Origin: Mortierella alpina
Lineage: Eukaryota > Mortierellomycota > Mortierellomycetes > Mortierellales > Mortierellaceae
NCBI GenBank assembly: GCA_029449245.1
Contig: JANATF010000003.1
Location: 3,286,001 to 3,350,000, forward strand
Direction of reading: 5' to 3'
DNA: 64,000 bases
The position numbers and the translations under genes are program-made. This document shows positions 23,595-35,910 of this stretch, in pieces. The notes beneath the pieces are model-generated. The model saw only the letters and a program-made list of their open reading frames with translations, did not search any database and was not told the DNA's origin. The number at the start of each line of letters is the position of its first letter. The first letter of the stretch is position 1.

Positions 23595-26502
23595 CTACAC
23601 CATGTCTGCCCTTACTTCACCCCTTGGCACATCCCCACGTGGAATGTCAGTGTTGCGTGGAGCATCAAGCCTTGGAGCCTCGGAGCGGTGGATGTCACCA
23701 CCCACACCAGCAGCGGTTGGACCGCCGAGGTTCCTCTCGGCATTGGTATTGCCTCCCGCACCTCTTTCTGTACCTCCAATCACATCTCCCATCGACCCTG
23801 TCGTTACAACGGTCGTCTCCTCACGCACTTCAATGTTCTGTAAAAGAAAAACGAGCACAAAGTGTTTTGAGTCGAGTTAGTCGGCAGTCTCTTTGAAACA
23901 TGCAGAGAACAAACAAGAACGTATGAGCGAGAGTTCACAAGAACTTGGATACTTGCCTTCCAGAAGGATGCCCACTCCTTATCTTCTTCCTCCTGAAGGA
24001 GGTACGTCATCTTGAACTTGAAGGTTCCAGTCTTCTCGAACCGGAGAATACGTCCAAAGACTCTCAGTCGCGTCACTTCACCACCCACACGAGGCAATAG
24101 CCGATCTCTGACGGTGGAGCGAACGAAAAGCAGAACCACGAATCCAATGGCAGCGCAGGCACAGAGCCAGTAAAAGTTGACATTGTAGACCTCGGGTGAT
24201 GCTGCCGTATATCCACGGTACTTGATCATGTGGTTGTAAATGAGCGTGAACAAGATACCACCGCCCACACCGGCGATACTCCAGGCTGTGAGCAGAATGC
24301 CGTGCAGACCCGAGATATTGTGCATACCGAAGAGATCATGAATAAAAGCTGGGATCGTTCCAAATCCGCCTCCATAAGCGCAGGTCAGGGTCCAGATGGC
24401 CAAAAGGAAAGCCCAGTAGTTCTTGGTGACAAAGATCAATGGCAAAACGGCCAAGATCACAACCTGAGTTCCCAACATGACCAAGTACGAGGGCTTGCGG
24501 CCGATCACATCCGAGAGCGACGAGAACATCAAGCGACCCACAAAGTTGAATCCACCGTTGATGGCAACGACCGTCGAAGCCGTATCGGCACTCTTCTCAA
24601 AGACGTTGATACACATGTCCGCAAGACGAGACAGGATCACCAAGCCGGACACAAGATTGGCTAAGAACATCATGTACATGCCCATGTACTCGTAAGTGCT
24701 CAGAGCCTCTCGGAGCGTCAGGTCAATTGCGGGCTCGTACACGATGCGATTCTGAGGTGGGGTCTTGGAGTCGGCCATGACAGGTGGCATCGATTTCTCA
24801 TCCTGGGCTGAGCCGTGCTTCTGCTGCTTACGAGTGATAAAGACAGTGCCGTTACGGAAGATGGGGCCACGAGTTTTGGTGCGCTCTGGCGGCGGGAAAC
24901 GGAAGACAAAGGCACAGAACATCAGGATGAACCAATACGTGGCACCGATCACCAAGAACGTGTTGGTAAGACCAATGGCGTTGATCAAGGGCAAGGGGAT
25001 CTTGGCGCATATCAAACCGCCGATACCGAAACCTAAGGTTGTTGCAGTGGTTTAATAGGCCGTTCATCGACACTTCATACGCGAAGATAACCACAAAAAA
25101 AACTGTGCAGTAGCATGCAATCAGTTTGTGTGAAAAAAAGGGAATCTTACCACAAACAGACAATCCAGCACCGAGTCCTTTACGTTCAGGGAACCATTTC
25201 TGAAGAGCAGAGATAGGACTAGTTGACACGAAACGCGCGATATGAATAAGAGAAAAAATCGCATTGTCAGACCCAGTTACTTGTTCGACACAGCCCTCAA
25301 GTGAGGGGAACTTTCAAGGCGTTATATAAGTAGACGAGCAAGATCCATTTTATACCTGATATAGCAGAGTCCAAGCCCGAGACCTGAAACGACTCCGTAA
25401 CCGATAAAGACCACTTCCATCGACTGTAGCAGAACGGGCACCAATTCACGAAGTCATGTTAGATATCGTGACACAGCGAAGCGGCATTGGTGCACATACG
25501 AGGTTGAAAAGGGGAATAGGTGATGTTTGAGAAGAGGGGAGAGGGGGGGGGATGTAGGGGTGTGAGCACTCCTAAAAGGGTTCTTGTCTGCGCAGGAGTT
25601 TTGCAGTTGCACGTTGGATTGCGATCTTGGGAGTTGTTCGCTGGCTGAAGACTCAGCGGATATTGTTACCTTATAATGGATTCCTATTGCGGTGACCCAG
25701 TGTCCAAGGCAAAAGAGGGTGCCGCCAATGGCGCCAGCCTTCCTAGGTCCATTTCTTTCGAGCCATGGTCCAAGCAACGAGGCAGCGACTCCTAGACATC
25801 CGATGTTGATGTAGAAAGTGATGGGTGCAACTTTCTACACGCACGGAGAGAGTCATGTACAAGGAAAAGGGACGATTGACCGCGATGACAACGTTGGGCA
25901 AAAAGGTGATGAGGGAGGTGTAGAGAAAGGGACAGGGACAGGAGATAGATACACGAATGGGAGATGGTTGTGAGGGTTAAGATAGAGAAGGAGTAAGGGA
26001 CACAGGACAGGAGGCAGTATGGACAAAAAAAAAAAAAAAAAAAAAAGGAAGGGGTGAAGGACAATGAGGGGAGGGACGATGATGGTTAATACAGGTTCTT
26101 TTGTCACACATACACCCGTAGCCAGGACTCCCTTATTTTTTGTGATTGATGTATGTTGTCTTCTAGCCCCCCCTTGAACATTAAGTTTTTCCACTGTTGT
26201 TGGCTGGTCTACCAGTGCCCTCCTGGCTAGCCCATATGCCCTTAAAGGGGCCTGAAAATGCCTTCTTCCGCACATACCTGATCTGATCCATAGATAGCCA
26301 TGTCGATAGGCCTGTTAAAGACCGACCAAGCGTAGACTGAACCACAGATGGCCTGGAAGACCATGGCGGCCGGTGCGATATACCATCTCTTGAAAGGCTT
26401 TTTGAATATTGTCCGGTCGCGCTGAATGGACTGGGCTGAACCAAGATACTTGGTCTCGCCGTAGTAGTTTTGGAGCTTGCTCCAGATGTAACTGTCCTCC
26501 AT
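23595..26502 (-). CDS. MFS transporter, oxalate:formate antiporter (OFA) type
   Basis: Six exons: 26502..26278, 25834..25670, 25423..25356, 25218..25151, 25032..23957 and 23837..23595, in phase, giving 614 aa. Twelve hydrophobic helices are visible. The first half has RWYIAPAAMVFQAICGSVYAWSVF and the ISALQKWFPERKGLGAGLSVCGFGIGG segment typical of OFA/monocarboxylate carriers. The second half has NGGFNFVGRLMFSSLSDVIGRK, the cytosolic A-like motif, and CAYGGGFGTIPAFIHDLFG. A charged central loop and a disordered 100-residue C-terminal tail complete it. Substrate is probably an organic acid; which one cannot be read from sequence. The last intron has a GCAAGT donor (23956..23951). The first intron is long (442 nt) and contains a 22-A run. 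Confidence 0.85.
23951..23956 (-). other. GC-AG intron donor (OFA-type carrier, last intron)
   Basis: GCAAGT follows codon AAG in WASFWK. The acceptor CTTTTACAG|AAC joins in phase 0 to an 81-codon last exon that stays open to a TAG. Confidence 0.75.
26025..26046 (+). repeat. Poly-A run (22 nt)
   Basis: This homopolymer sits inside the first intron of the OFA-type carrier gene. On the sense strand it reads as poly-T. Confidence 0.9.
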
Positions 26503-29192
26503 GGCTACACGTTTCGCGTTCCTTGTTTTATCCCTCTATAGTCGTGCGTCAAATCAATGGCAATTTTCGAGACTGTGCTAAATGAGAGATTGGCTGAGGA
26601 AGGCAAACGTTTCAGGAACGAAGAACAAGGAGCGGATCGAGAGAAGACGTATAGAAAACGAAGAGAGAGATGAGTATTAGACAATGGCGCTGATGCGATA
26701 CGTGCGAGAAGGAGTGGGTTGAGTGTCCAGCACAATGACAGTGGCTGGGTGACGGATTGTTAACGTAAAGACCGCGATGGTGATGCTCGATCGTGGAACA
26801 GTTGCATGTAGGCCGAATTTCGATGAACGCGAACTATATTGTAGAGCAGTGGCTGTGTTCAACATGCATTGATCTGTATCGGTAAAGCGTACCGTGAAAC
26901 TAATGGACTGTAGTAAGCAAGAAGTGAGTGTGGGAGATGAAAGGAGCGTAAGACTCGTGTGAGTGGGCAGGCAGGTTAAAAAGGATGGCACGAGGGTATG
27001 CAAGTGTGCCGGGAGTACGAGAGAGAAGAGAGAAGAGGAAGGAAGGTACGAAGGAAGAACGAAGGAAGGAAGGAAGGAGCAAAGTAGTAAGAGAGAAGTG
27101 GAAAAGAAAAAGGGAAGGAAATCTGACGGCTGATGCGACATGTAAATGCAAAAGAGTGCAGCAGCATGGAGGGACAGACAGAATTGAGCCAGAGCCACAA
27201 GGGTTCCAGTAAGGTGCCGCTCGACTTTGCGCTTGCTTGCAAAGGGGCCAGAAAAGACGATTAGATAACCCAAATAGATGGCACACGATCATACTAGCAC
27301 AGGTGTGAAGGTTGGCGGTAAGGACAGCGTTTGCGCACTTGATGGATGAAGTACGGAAGCATACGGTGTCCTAGCCATATACGAACAATACATGAACGAA
27401 AACGGAGGATAGCCGCAAAAAAAACCGCCATTGTCGCCTGGCTAAACAATAAATGAGCAGGGAGTTGGGGCGGCTAGGCTAGTTGGCTCTAAGATACCTG
27501 CCCTTTACTTGAGAACGAGTGAAGTCTATCAACTGGCAACACCTTCAACTTGAGACTGGGAACCGACAACGAGTATCGAAGAGCGGTCTTTTGTGAAGGG
27601 TGTGGATCCTCCCACTGGAAAAAGAAATAAAGGAAAGGAGGCAGCGAATTCAGGACAGAGCGACAAGGAAAAACAAGAAAGGGATTGCTAATAGCAGAAA
27701 TCGAGGTAAGGAAGCCAGGATTTCACCCCGACTGCAACAACAAAGAATCTCTTCAAGGGATCGTTGCTTTAAGACGAACTGCAGTGTCGAAATATGGTAG
27801 GAGCTATCAAGGATACTACTATAAGTTCAGGGGAGAGAGAGCCAAAGTCCTTCTGTCCAAGGACAAAAGTAGAGTAGGGACAGCGATCCGGGCTAACAAT
27901 TGCCAGCTCCTGACTTTGTCACTCGCAAGGAGCCAGTTAGTAACTAAACCCCAGAGAAGCAGAAGAGCGGACCGGTGCTTGTGTCAGTTGGTATGGCACA
28001 CAACTTGATGAGGTTCTCCGACCGATTTATCACTCGCATTGAACATGCCATAGAGCCACCGAAGTTGTTACAGAGCGGGCGGGAGCACAATCTAGCTGGA
28101 CATAATGCACGGTGATAGAACGTGCTCTTTCGCATTAAACAAGCGCCAGGATACACAGCACCTACCAAGGGAAATGCCTCTTCAGACGACGAAGATTAAC
28201 CGTGCCCTGCAAGAACCGGAGGTCCAGCAAAGGAGAAAACTTCGGAATTAGGGCGGAGAGCAGAGAGGCGAAGAGCTGGATTTCCACCAGGAGGTACGGG
28301 ATGGACTATTGCTCAAAAAATGGTACCAACACCAACACCAACTTTACATGATCAAAGCACAGAGGTTCGCCTATACCACTAACATCTCGTTGCGCCCCTT
28401 CGACTCCTCAACGCTGTCTCCATCGTAGTGGAAAGCTCAAAGACCCGCGAGAGGATCAGGCCGCAACATCTGCGGAGCCAGGCAGCCAGCCGTCTTAACA
28501 CTGTTAAAGGCAAGAAGCTGGTTCTGAATACGTTTGCTGCCCTGAATCCACACAATCTGCTTGCTGCCATTACTCCACGTCGCATGCACCTTAAAAAAGG
28601 GTTGCAGTTCCGCCATGGTGACATGGTGGTTAGATCACTCTCCCCTTGGGATTCAAACACTCTCCTGTATCTGGAATCGAACCCCCTTCGTTTTCTGCCT
28701 TTGTTGTGGAAACCCAAACTACAGTGCCCTTGTGCGAGCTCAAAACTGGGCTGATGTCCACCCCACTACAATTATGGCGCCAGAGAGATCACGCAGATAA
28801 GTAGGCAAGATACATTCTCAAGCCGAAAAGTGACCGATGATGGTGGTGATAAAGCGGGGTGCCACATTCTCAAGCCATAATTCTCGTGCCCCGTGGACTC
28901 CCCCATGAGGCACTCTATATAGCTGGCCAAGCCCACATGAGTACAGCATCTACGGTGCGTCCTTGATCTCGCGTGCCTTACATTGCATCATTGTCCCCAC
29001 AACTGAGCCACTATAACTCCTCCCCCTTCTCAATCGGCTCACGTTTCAACACAGCGCACTGTGCAAGCGGCGGTTCCTTTGCTCCACAATGCTCATCTGA
29101 TGTTTACATAAGCCCAATAGATTTACCCAGTATACGAATATTTCATCCGAGTCCTTCATTTTCCTACGGAAAAAGATACTGACGAGACACTA
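26503..29192. other. Gene-poor intergenic region (2.7 kb)
   Basis: This region lies between the OFA carrier start and the SPC3 stop, both on the minus strand. Open frames reach about 200 codons (26677..27273, minus) but are made of pyrimidine-rich low complexity. GGAA-type purine repeats occur at 27030-27080. I found no exon with family similarity, no tRNA and no transposon ends. TATATAG at 28916-28922 is an isolated TATA-like site. Confidence 0.45.
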
Positions 29193-30231
29193 CTATGTCT
29201 GAACACCACTGGGCAGTGGGAACGCATAGGCGTCGCTAGCCTGAGATCGACCGTAGGTCATAAAGCCGACGTAAGGAACAATGTTCCAATGAAGCGACAC
29301 GTTAGCATGAACATTTCTACGTTGGAGTTCAGTGCAAGGAGCTGTTAGAAATTCTGCACTCTTCACCTGGTCGGTGGCTACGGGTTGATTGTCATTCGCA
29401 GTACTTACGACCACTTCTTGTTCACGTCGATAAGGCTGTACTTGTTTCTAAGGCTTCTCTTGTGGATGACAGCATCGGACTTGCGCTTTATAATTGAATC
29501 CCAGAGCACGATCTGATTCTTGGGCTAAAGAGTAAAAACAGGAGACTACCAGTCAGACCACTGCGGCACAAACATCCAGCAGGCCCATGGCGATTCCTCT
29601 TCTTTAGTGACGCGTGAGCGGCTCTTATTATAGCGCGAGTGGGTGTCCAGTCTTACATGCGTTGGGGTCGAGTACTCAGCTACGGCGTACACAACCAGCT
29701 GTTTAGTATTCCAGTGGAACAACGATGACAGATCTATCGTTGTAATTGAAAAAGGCAAGATTAAAGCGTGAACGAGGGCCTCAACAACCAGAGTACGAGT
29801 CATGGCGCAACTGTGCGTAGGGCTTACCAGCATCAATTTGCATCACTGTATTCGCGAACTCGTTATTTCGTGTCTTGTAGTCCACCCAGTTTTTGTCGTA
29901 GCGTCCTGTTACACTTTCAATGGCCAGGCAAAACGCGACGGGGGGTTAGGAGGAGATTCTTCGGAGATAGCATTCAATCTAATTCCTGGCCGAGAGTGCC
30001 TACACTTTGATTGAATCCAATCCAACTGAGCCAGCAGGCGAAGACGGCATCACGAGAGCACTGAATGCGATGGCCTAAGTTGCGACAGGACAGTTAAGGA
30101 AGTTAGCATTGTGGCAGCGTGGTGGTGCCTGTTGTTCTCTGCTTGCATTGCACGCTTACCCCCAAGAGACAAAAAATCGCTGAAATGGAGAAGGCCATCA
30201 CGGCGTTCGCCCTATTCTGCATGCTGTTCAT
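29193..30231 (-). CDS. SPC3: Signal peptidase complex subunit 3 (SPC22/23)
   Basis: This is an ER signal peptidase subunit with one N-terminal membrane anchor and a luminal domain. Six exons: 30231..30160, 30074..30004, 29913..29828, 29733..29657, 29524..29409 and 29316..29193, in phase, giving 181 aa, the family's usual length. The start MNSMQNRANAVMAFSISAIFCLLG is the anchor. Then come VVTGRYDKNWVDY, the highly conserved LSSLFHWNTKQLVVYAVAEYSTPTH, QIVLWDSIIKRK, YSLIDVNKKWS and NVSLHWNIVPYVGFMTYGRSQA. The third exon begins at AAAG|T GTA ACA; the alternative acceptor seven bases further in breaks the frame. It is close to the next minus-strand gene (165 bp). Confidence 0.94.
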
Positions 30232-30396
30232 GGTGGTGTACGTTTGTGATTGTCGGAAGGAGGAACAGGATAAGATAGAGAGAGCGTGAGTGAGAAATAG
30301 GGAGATGAGGCGCGTTTGCGAGTCGGCGATGAAGCTGGAGGAGTGAAAAGCGCACACTTGGAAACGTCGTTGAATTTTATTGGGCGAGAATGAGGA

Positions 30397-31908
30397 CTAG
30401 TCATGTGATTTAGGATCTTGAAGCACCAAGAGCTGCAACTCGCGAACGTTCTGACAAAGGTCGACAAACTTGGCTTCCCAGTCGCGCGCAACCGCGGCCT
30501 CATACCGCATCAGTAGCGCATCCGTGTCCCATATAGCGTTTTCGAGTCGCAATTGGTCGTCTACCTTCCCTTTGATATGTACCAGCAACTTCTCTGCACG
30601 CTCCGTCTGTGCGACAATTGGGTGTCGAGACGATACACTCAATGGTGGTATAAAAACAGACCCGTCCCGGCTCTCCTTTTCCTCCTTTCCCTGAATAGTT
30701 TCTCCGGGATGGGAGAACACGTCTCTATCGTTCGTCGAGGGAGTCTGCTCGCTAGAGTGCCTCAGTCCCAAAGACCAGTCGCAGAATGTTGTCGTCTGAG
30801 GAGTGAAGGCACGTTCATGAGGTGATCGGATGTCATTTCGCTCGCGATCATCTGCGCTTCTGTCGATACGGGCACAGGCTATAGTGTGGAGCAGCTTTCC
30901 TGAAGGTCCACCTCTAACTCTGGAATGGCCCTCGCATTTTTGAGCAACGATCGGCTGTTGTCTTTGTCCAAGACGTGCCACCGCCTTAGTCCGTTCCTGA
31001 TGAGGACCAGACATACCAGGCATATCAGACGAAGAACTGTGATTGCCTTTATCCCGATGTCCTCTTGTTCTAGGTGCAGGCGCGACCTTGCGTGAAAATG
31101 TTGGAGATTTCAAGGCCAAGGACATGAATGACCGTGGAGTCGTTGGAGTTTCTGGTGGCGATGAAATACAGGAACCTGTAGGACGACCAATGCCCCGAGA
31201 GGTTTTACAGCGATTCAGAGGCAGACGTGGGCTAGATGAAGATGAAGAGGTGTCATTGTCGTGGCTATTGTTGGAGGGAGCGATCGATCGCCGCCGCTGT
31301 TTGTGGATCCCGAGGCTCAAGGTTTCAGCGACCTCATGGTCGAGCTCTTGCATACAGAATGACTCCACTTCCTCGGGCACATCTCTGTAAGGCAGCAAAG
31401 GGCTTGTGGAGTCGAGGTGACGACCATGTTCGATGTTGTCGATTTGGGGACTGTAATGTAAGCGATAAAATGATCTTTGTACTCGAAGGTCAAGGTACTC
31501 TGAGGAGCTATCGCTATCGAGTTCAAACTGACTGCTTTGATGAGTCTCAAGGTCCGTTGTTTCGGCATCACTGACCAAGTTGGTAAACGGATGCTGCTGC
31601 TGTTCGCAACGGCTGTGGTGCGGTGACGGACCAGCCACTGATCCGCCTGTCTCAGTCCGAGAACTTGCGCAAGTGCCGTGGTGAATATCATTACTGTGAG
31701 AATGTTGCGAGCTGAAGTGATGAACGGGGGACGCAGTCAAACGTCTTTTCCATGACCGCTTGACGTTAAAGCGAGCCTTTGAACGTTTGGGAGAATCTCT
31801 TGAGGGACGCTGTGCCAGGTCTGACTGTTTGGGCAGTCTGTTAATGAGTGAGAAAGTTAGCAAGGACTTGAATAAGCCTTTGAAGGAGCTGAAGATATTG
31901 GATGACAT
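30397..31908 (-). CDS. Hypothetical disordered protein with C-terminal helix
   Basis: A single uninterrupted frame encodes 503 aa from ATG 31908 (MSSNIFSSFKGLF); an in-frame ATG at 31959 would add 17 residues. I recognise no family. The N-terminus has a short amphipathic hydrophobic stretch (FKGLFKSLLTFSLI). The middle is Ser/Arg/His-rich and disordered, with a six-Ser run and SP/TP sites. The last 75 residues are more ordered (LLVHIKGKVDDQLRLENAIW, then MRYEAAVARDWEAKFVDLCQNVRELQLLVL) and look like a coiled coil. Length without a stop and the ordered C-terminus favour a real gene over chance. Function is unknown. Confidence 0.6.
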   Translation of the reverse strand: MSSNIFSSFKGLFKSLLTFSLINRLPKQSDLAQRPSRDSPKRSKARFNVKRSWKRRLTASPVHHFSSQHSHSNDIHHGTCASSRTETGGSVAGPSPHHSRCEQQQHPFTNLVSDAETTDLETHQSSQFELDSDSSSEYLDLRVQRSFYRLHYSPQIDNIEHGRHLDSTSPLLPYRDVPEEVESFCMQELDHEVAETLSLGIHKQRRRSIAPSNNSHDNDTSSSSSSPRLPLNRCKTSRGIGRPTGSCISSPPETPTTPRSFMSLALKSPTFSRKVAPAPRTRGHRDKGNHSSSSDMPGMSGPHQERTKAVARLGQRQQPIVAQKCEGHSRVRGGPSGKLLHTIACARIDRSADDRERNDIRSPHERAFTPQTTTFCDWSLGLRHSSEQTPSTNDRDVFSHPGETIQGKEEKESRDGSVFIPPLSVSSRHPIVAQTERAEKLLVHIKGKVDDQLRLENAIWDTDALLMRYEAAVARDWEAKFVDLCQNVRELQLLVLQDPKSHD

Positions 31909-32418
31909 GTTTAGGGGAGGGAAGGTCAGTCTGCTGAAGCGCCGTTGCTTGAGATGCATTATATAGTGCCAGGGACGGAGAACAAAGATCGCCCAGGAAC
32001 GTATAATAAAGCATTATACAGCACTTCACATCGTGAAGTGGACGGTTCCAGACGACAACCACAACTTGGCCCCGTGTCGCCCCTCCAATGCCTGACGACA
32101 GCATAAGTAGCTTCAAAGAGCGACGAGCAGCCAGCATGCACGAACATTATATATTGTATATATATATTTCATGAAAGAGCAATACCACTCCCTTTTTCAT
32201 TCTACCAGGCCTGTGGGCAAATTCAGTTAGGATGGAATGGGGCATTGATTCTCGCTGCTTAGGAAAAAGGGTGAGCAATAGTGGCTAAAGAGCATTCCAC
32301 TGGAGTGGATCAGAACGCTCATGGTGTTGTAATGGCCTATTTCTCCTATTGAAGTGAGCTTTTGCATTCGTTCTCTCTTTCTTTCCCTTTAAACATTTCT
32401 ACAACAATTTCACAGACC
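31909..32418. promoter_or_regulatory. Divergent intergenic region
   Basis: About 510 bp lie between the minus-strand hypothetical gene and the plus-strand MFS gene. A run TATATTGTATATATATATTT at 32149-32168 is TATA-like. The last 80 bp before ATG 32419 are pyrimidine-rich. Confidence 0.5.
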
Positions 32419-35400
32419 ATGGAGCACCCCGTGAACAGTCCCGCTGCAACAGAACGCGACCGTGGACAGAATATTCCTTCATCAATACTAAGGTCAACAC
32501 TGCCTTCTAGGAGGTCATCCTCGTCACAAAGAGTAGTTGCAGCTCAGACAACGTGTCATGGTTCAAGATCCCGATCAGTGGATAGGTCACAAAATGAGGA
32601 TGGACTGCCCCAACAGATGCCTCAAATTCAGTCGCGAAGTTTGCCGCATTCAAATATGGCCTCACCCGCGGTGCCATCGTCGCTTTCGCCTACGCAAGGA
32701 ACGACAAACCCTTTCATATCAGAAGACAAACTAACATCAACACCAGCTCAAATGCCAACTTCCACCTCAGGCCACAACCACCTCCCTCTGCGGGAGAATC
32801 TTACCAAAAGACAGCACTTTGCCTTCCGAAACTGCACGTTTGTCCTCCTTCGCATGCTATTGTTTCCCAAAATCGTTTTCGTCAAAGGCTTATCGTTCGG
32901 ACGAGGCCTGCTTGACTGTATAAGGTTAACAAGAACACGTCGATCCTCTCATCTTCATCGGCAGAGGCGCCATCACTTCAGATCATACCAACGCTCATCC
33001 TCCACTCAAGGGTGTCGCCATGAACACTCAGGAAGTAGCCACCATACAGGCGATCCCCCCTACCCACCGACCTACCACCGCCGACGCCGACGCCACTCCA
33101 GCAGCAGATCCCGAACCCGCCAAGGGTCTTATTTGGGGGCAGCAACACCTTTGGAATCATCACTCGCCGTGGACAAGTCTAACGGATGCCGTTGGGTGCT
33201 TTTGACCGGCTACAACGCGCAAGTCGCCATGATCTGTCTTTGCCTGATAGGCGAGTCATTTGCTCAGTCGGCGATGTGTCCATTTCTGTACTACATGGTC
33301 CGAGATTTTCATGTGGGGAAGGACATGTGGATCGGATACTACGCCGGTTTACTGTGGACAGGATTTTGGAGCGCGAACTTGGTCACGACCATGCTTTGGG
33401 GACATCTCTCTGGTAAGATGAAACGGCAGTGTTACGACGCATTGAAGCTTTGGTACAAAGCCGAACCCTAGATCGGTGCTCCCTGTACTCATCTCTCTCG
33501 CTCTCCTGTTGCTATTTTACCATGCGGCGTGCACACTCTCAAAAGATAAATACGGAAGGAAGGTGGTCATGATATCGGGACTTTTCATGACGAGCATTAG
33601 TACCTTCTGCCTTGGTCTTTCGACCTGCTATCACGATGCCATGATGGCCTTGGTCGTCCAAGGCGCTTGTTCAAGTCTCATACCAGTGTCCAAGTGTTCT
33701 ATTGGTGAAATCGCTAACCGACAACAGAAGCTGCATGATGCGCAAATTGCCATTTCTCAACGGCGATCCCGACAGCAACGGAGACAGACAGAGGGACCAT
33801 CCTTAGTCGAGGACATGGACTTGCGAGATATCTCTGAAACTTCCATGAACGAAAAATTATCGACAGGTTTGCATGCAGAGGCGAAGGTTGGGTGCGAGGG
33901 CGATGGACCATGCTCGGATCCTGAATGCTGTGGAAGCGAAACTGATAGTGAAGCGAGTGTGACAGAGGTCATGGCATCCCCGCCAAAGATGGACTTTGCT
34001 TCCAAAGGATACTCAGCCGTTGTTATTGCTCTTGCCATTGGAGCTGCATGTAAGTGTGCTGAAAGTATAGTTTTGTACGCTTCGATATTTATCGAACGTA
34101 GCCTTCACCACAGCATCCAACTCACATCCCTGATTTCTGATGTATGTTAATTCATTAGTGGGGCCGTTGGCAGGAGGTAACCTGACTAACAAACAAGTTC
34201 CTGGATTCGAATCGTATCCGTACTTTGCGCCATGCTTGCTCGCCTCGTCCGTAGGTTTTGTCCTTACAGGAATAGTCGCTTTTGGGCTGAATGAGAGTCA
34301 TCCAAAGTGGGCAAACCCCACCGAAGTCGAAAGAGCAATTGAGAGGGATGCCCACGAGAGCAATGTCAGCTGCCAAAGCCTCACCTCTCTAAGGCGCGGA
34401 AGAACAGGATACGAGATGGCCATAAATCGTCGAGAGTCACCGACAAACATTAGTACGCCTGCAATACCACCAACCGCAGCTCGAGAGATCATGGAGATGC
34501 CTGCCACTCTATGCGGGGATGATACACGAGGATCGGCAGAATCACAAGCATGTGAAGCGCGATCAAGGATACACGAGATACTGCCTGCACCTTCGGCCTG
34601 CACTTGCGCAATTGCACTTGATCCAACCACCATGTCTTCCGAGGATGAGGAATCGTTCGCGCTTTCACCTGCGACTGAGCTATGCCTGGTTCTGACTATC
34701 TACACGCTGCTCGTCCTCACCTCCATTCTTGGAGGCGAGTTTGTGATGCTTTACACGCAGAGTTCCAGCATTCGCGGTGGCCTCCAGTACTCGGCAAAGG
34801 TTTTTGGGCAGGTGTTGACTTTGCGCGGGATTATCAAGCTGATTTTCAACCTTTTTGGATATCCACGGATGGTAGCGCGAATTGGTCTGCTGAAGTGCTT
34901 GAGACTGGGCATCTTTATCATAGGAATCACTTCTGTATTTGGCTTGGGCTTGCTGGTGCCGTGGAACGTGTACAAGGAGGATACGCAAGACATAGAACGC
35001 ACTGGAACTGGATCGGGTCCAGGAATTGAAATCAAGGATGGCAGATCGGCGGGAGTAGGTACTGTTCTGCTGTGCCTGAGTCTTATTTCAATGGGTGATG
35101 TCCTTGGATACATCTCTGTGTTAGTTCTGGTACCGTATATGTCTTTGATGTTGCGTCCGCTTGTATTGGTTTGATTCATGCAAAAATACGCCGAAGGCAA
35201 GGTCACCACAAGCCGACATTGACACTAAGCCAAACCTTCCATACATGAATGTATCGTTTGCTCGCGCACAATTACCATTAGTTTGGAAAGAGTGCAGAGC
35301 GATTGAAAAGCGTGTACATTAAGAATGGCGCGACCATGCTGGGGGACAGTGCGAGCGAACAAGCACAACTGTCAACAGCACGCGGCGGCAGCGGTGTCCT

Positions 35401-35910
35401 CTGGAGCGTTGCTCAAGCCTCCGCTAACGTTATGCGTCTCGCGGGACCTGTCCTTGCAGGGTATGCTTTGCACCGATATGCCAACGTAGAGAGCGAAACA
35501 TTGATTCAGCAGACTTGACTTATTTCGCACTACTTCTGTTTTATAGATTACTATGGTCGTTGACCAACAAACAGCGTGATATGCAATCTGCATCGTCCAC
35601 CTTTCATCATGTGCCTTCGGAACCTGGCGTAAATTCTGCATTTGTATCCAACTCACAATTGCTGTCGCAGTCGGCATTTAAGGTCCCAGGCCAAATAGAC
35701 AAAGGCGCTGCGAGGATTGCTCTGGAGCGATGGCCATCCTTGACGTTCGCGATGGATATTCTACAAGGATCCACCAATGTCTTTTACTTGGTGGGGGCGA
35801 TCTGTGTATTGAACTTTATTGCCTGCCAGTTCCTTGTCGCTTCAAAGCGTTTATGGAGTCATACTGTAGTTCCCATGCGTCAATGCCCTCTTCATATGTC
35901 CCATGTCTGA
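32419..35910 (+). CDS. Large MFS transporter (DHA1/ZIFL-like) with long N-terminal and loop extensions
   Basis: Five exons: 32419..33412, 33546..34049, 34159..35129, 35300..35460 and 35547..35910, in phase, giving 997 aa, about twice a usual MFS carrier. Residues 1-250 are disordered (Ser/Arg/His-rich). The membrane part starts near residue 265. It has SAMCPFLYYMVRDFHVG and WGHLSDKYGRKVVMISG, the loop 2-3 motif, which is split by intron 1. PVSKCSIGEIANRQQ sits at the start of a long charged insert of about 100 residues that includes SDPECCGSETD. Then follow LGPLAGG and LLASSVGFVLTGIVAFGLNESHP, a second long loop, and the C-terminal helices. The third intron uses GTACCG, like an NAD kinase intron. 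The substrate is unknown; relatives are drug, polyamine or metal-chelate exporters. Confidence 0.83.

Noticed and set aside
28673-28683. tRNA-like T-loop (GGTTCGATTCC, minus strand)
   Set aside because: No pairing T stem, acceptor stem, D arm or anticodon arm could be built around it.
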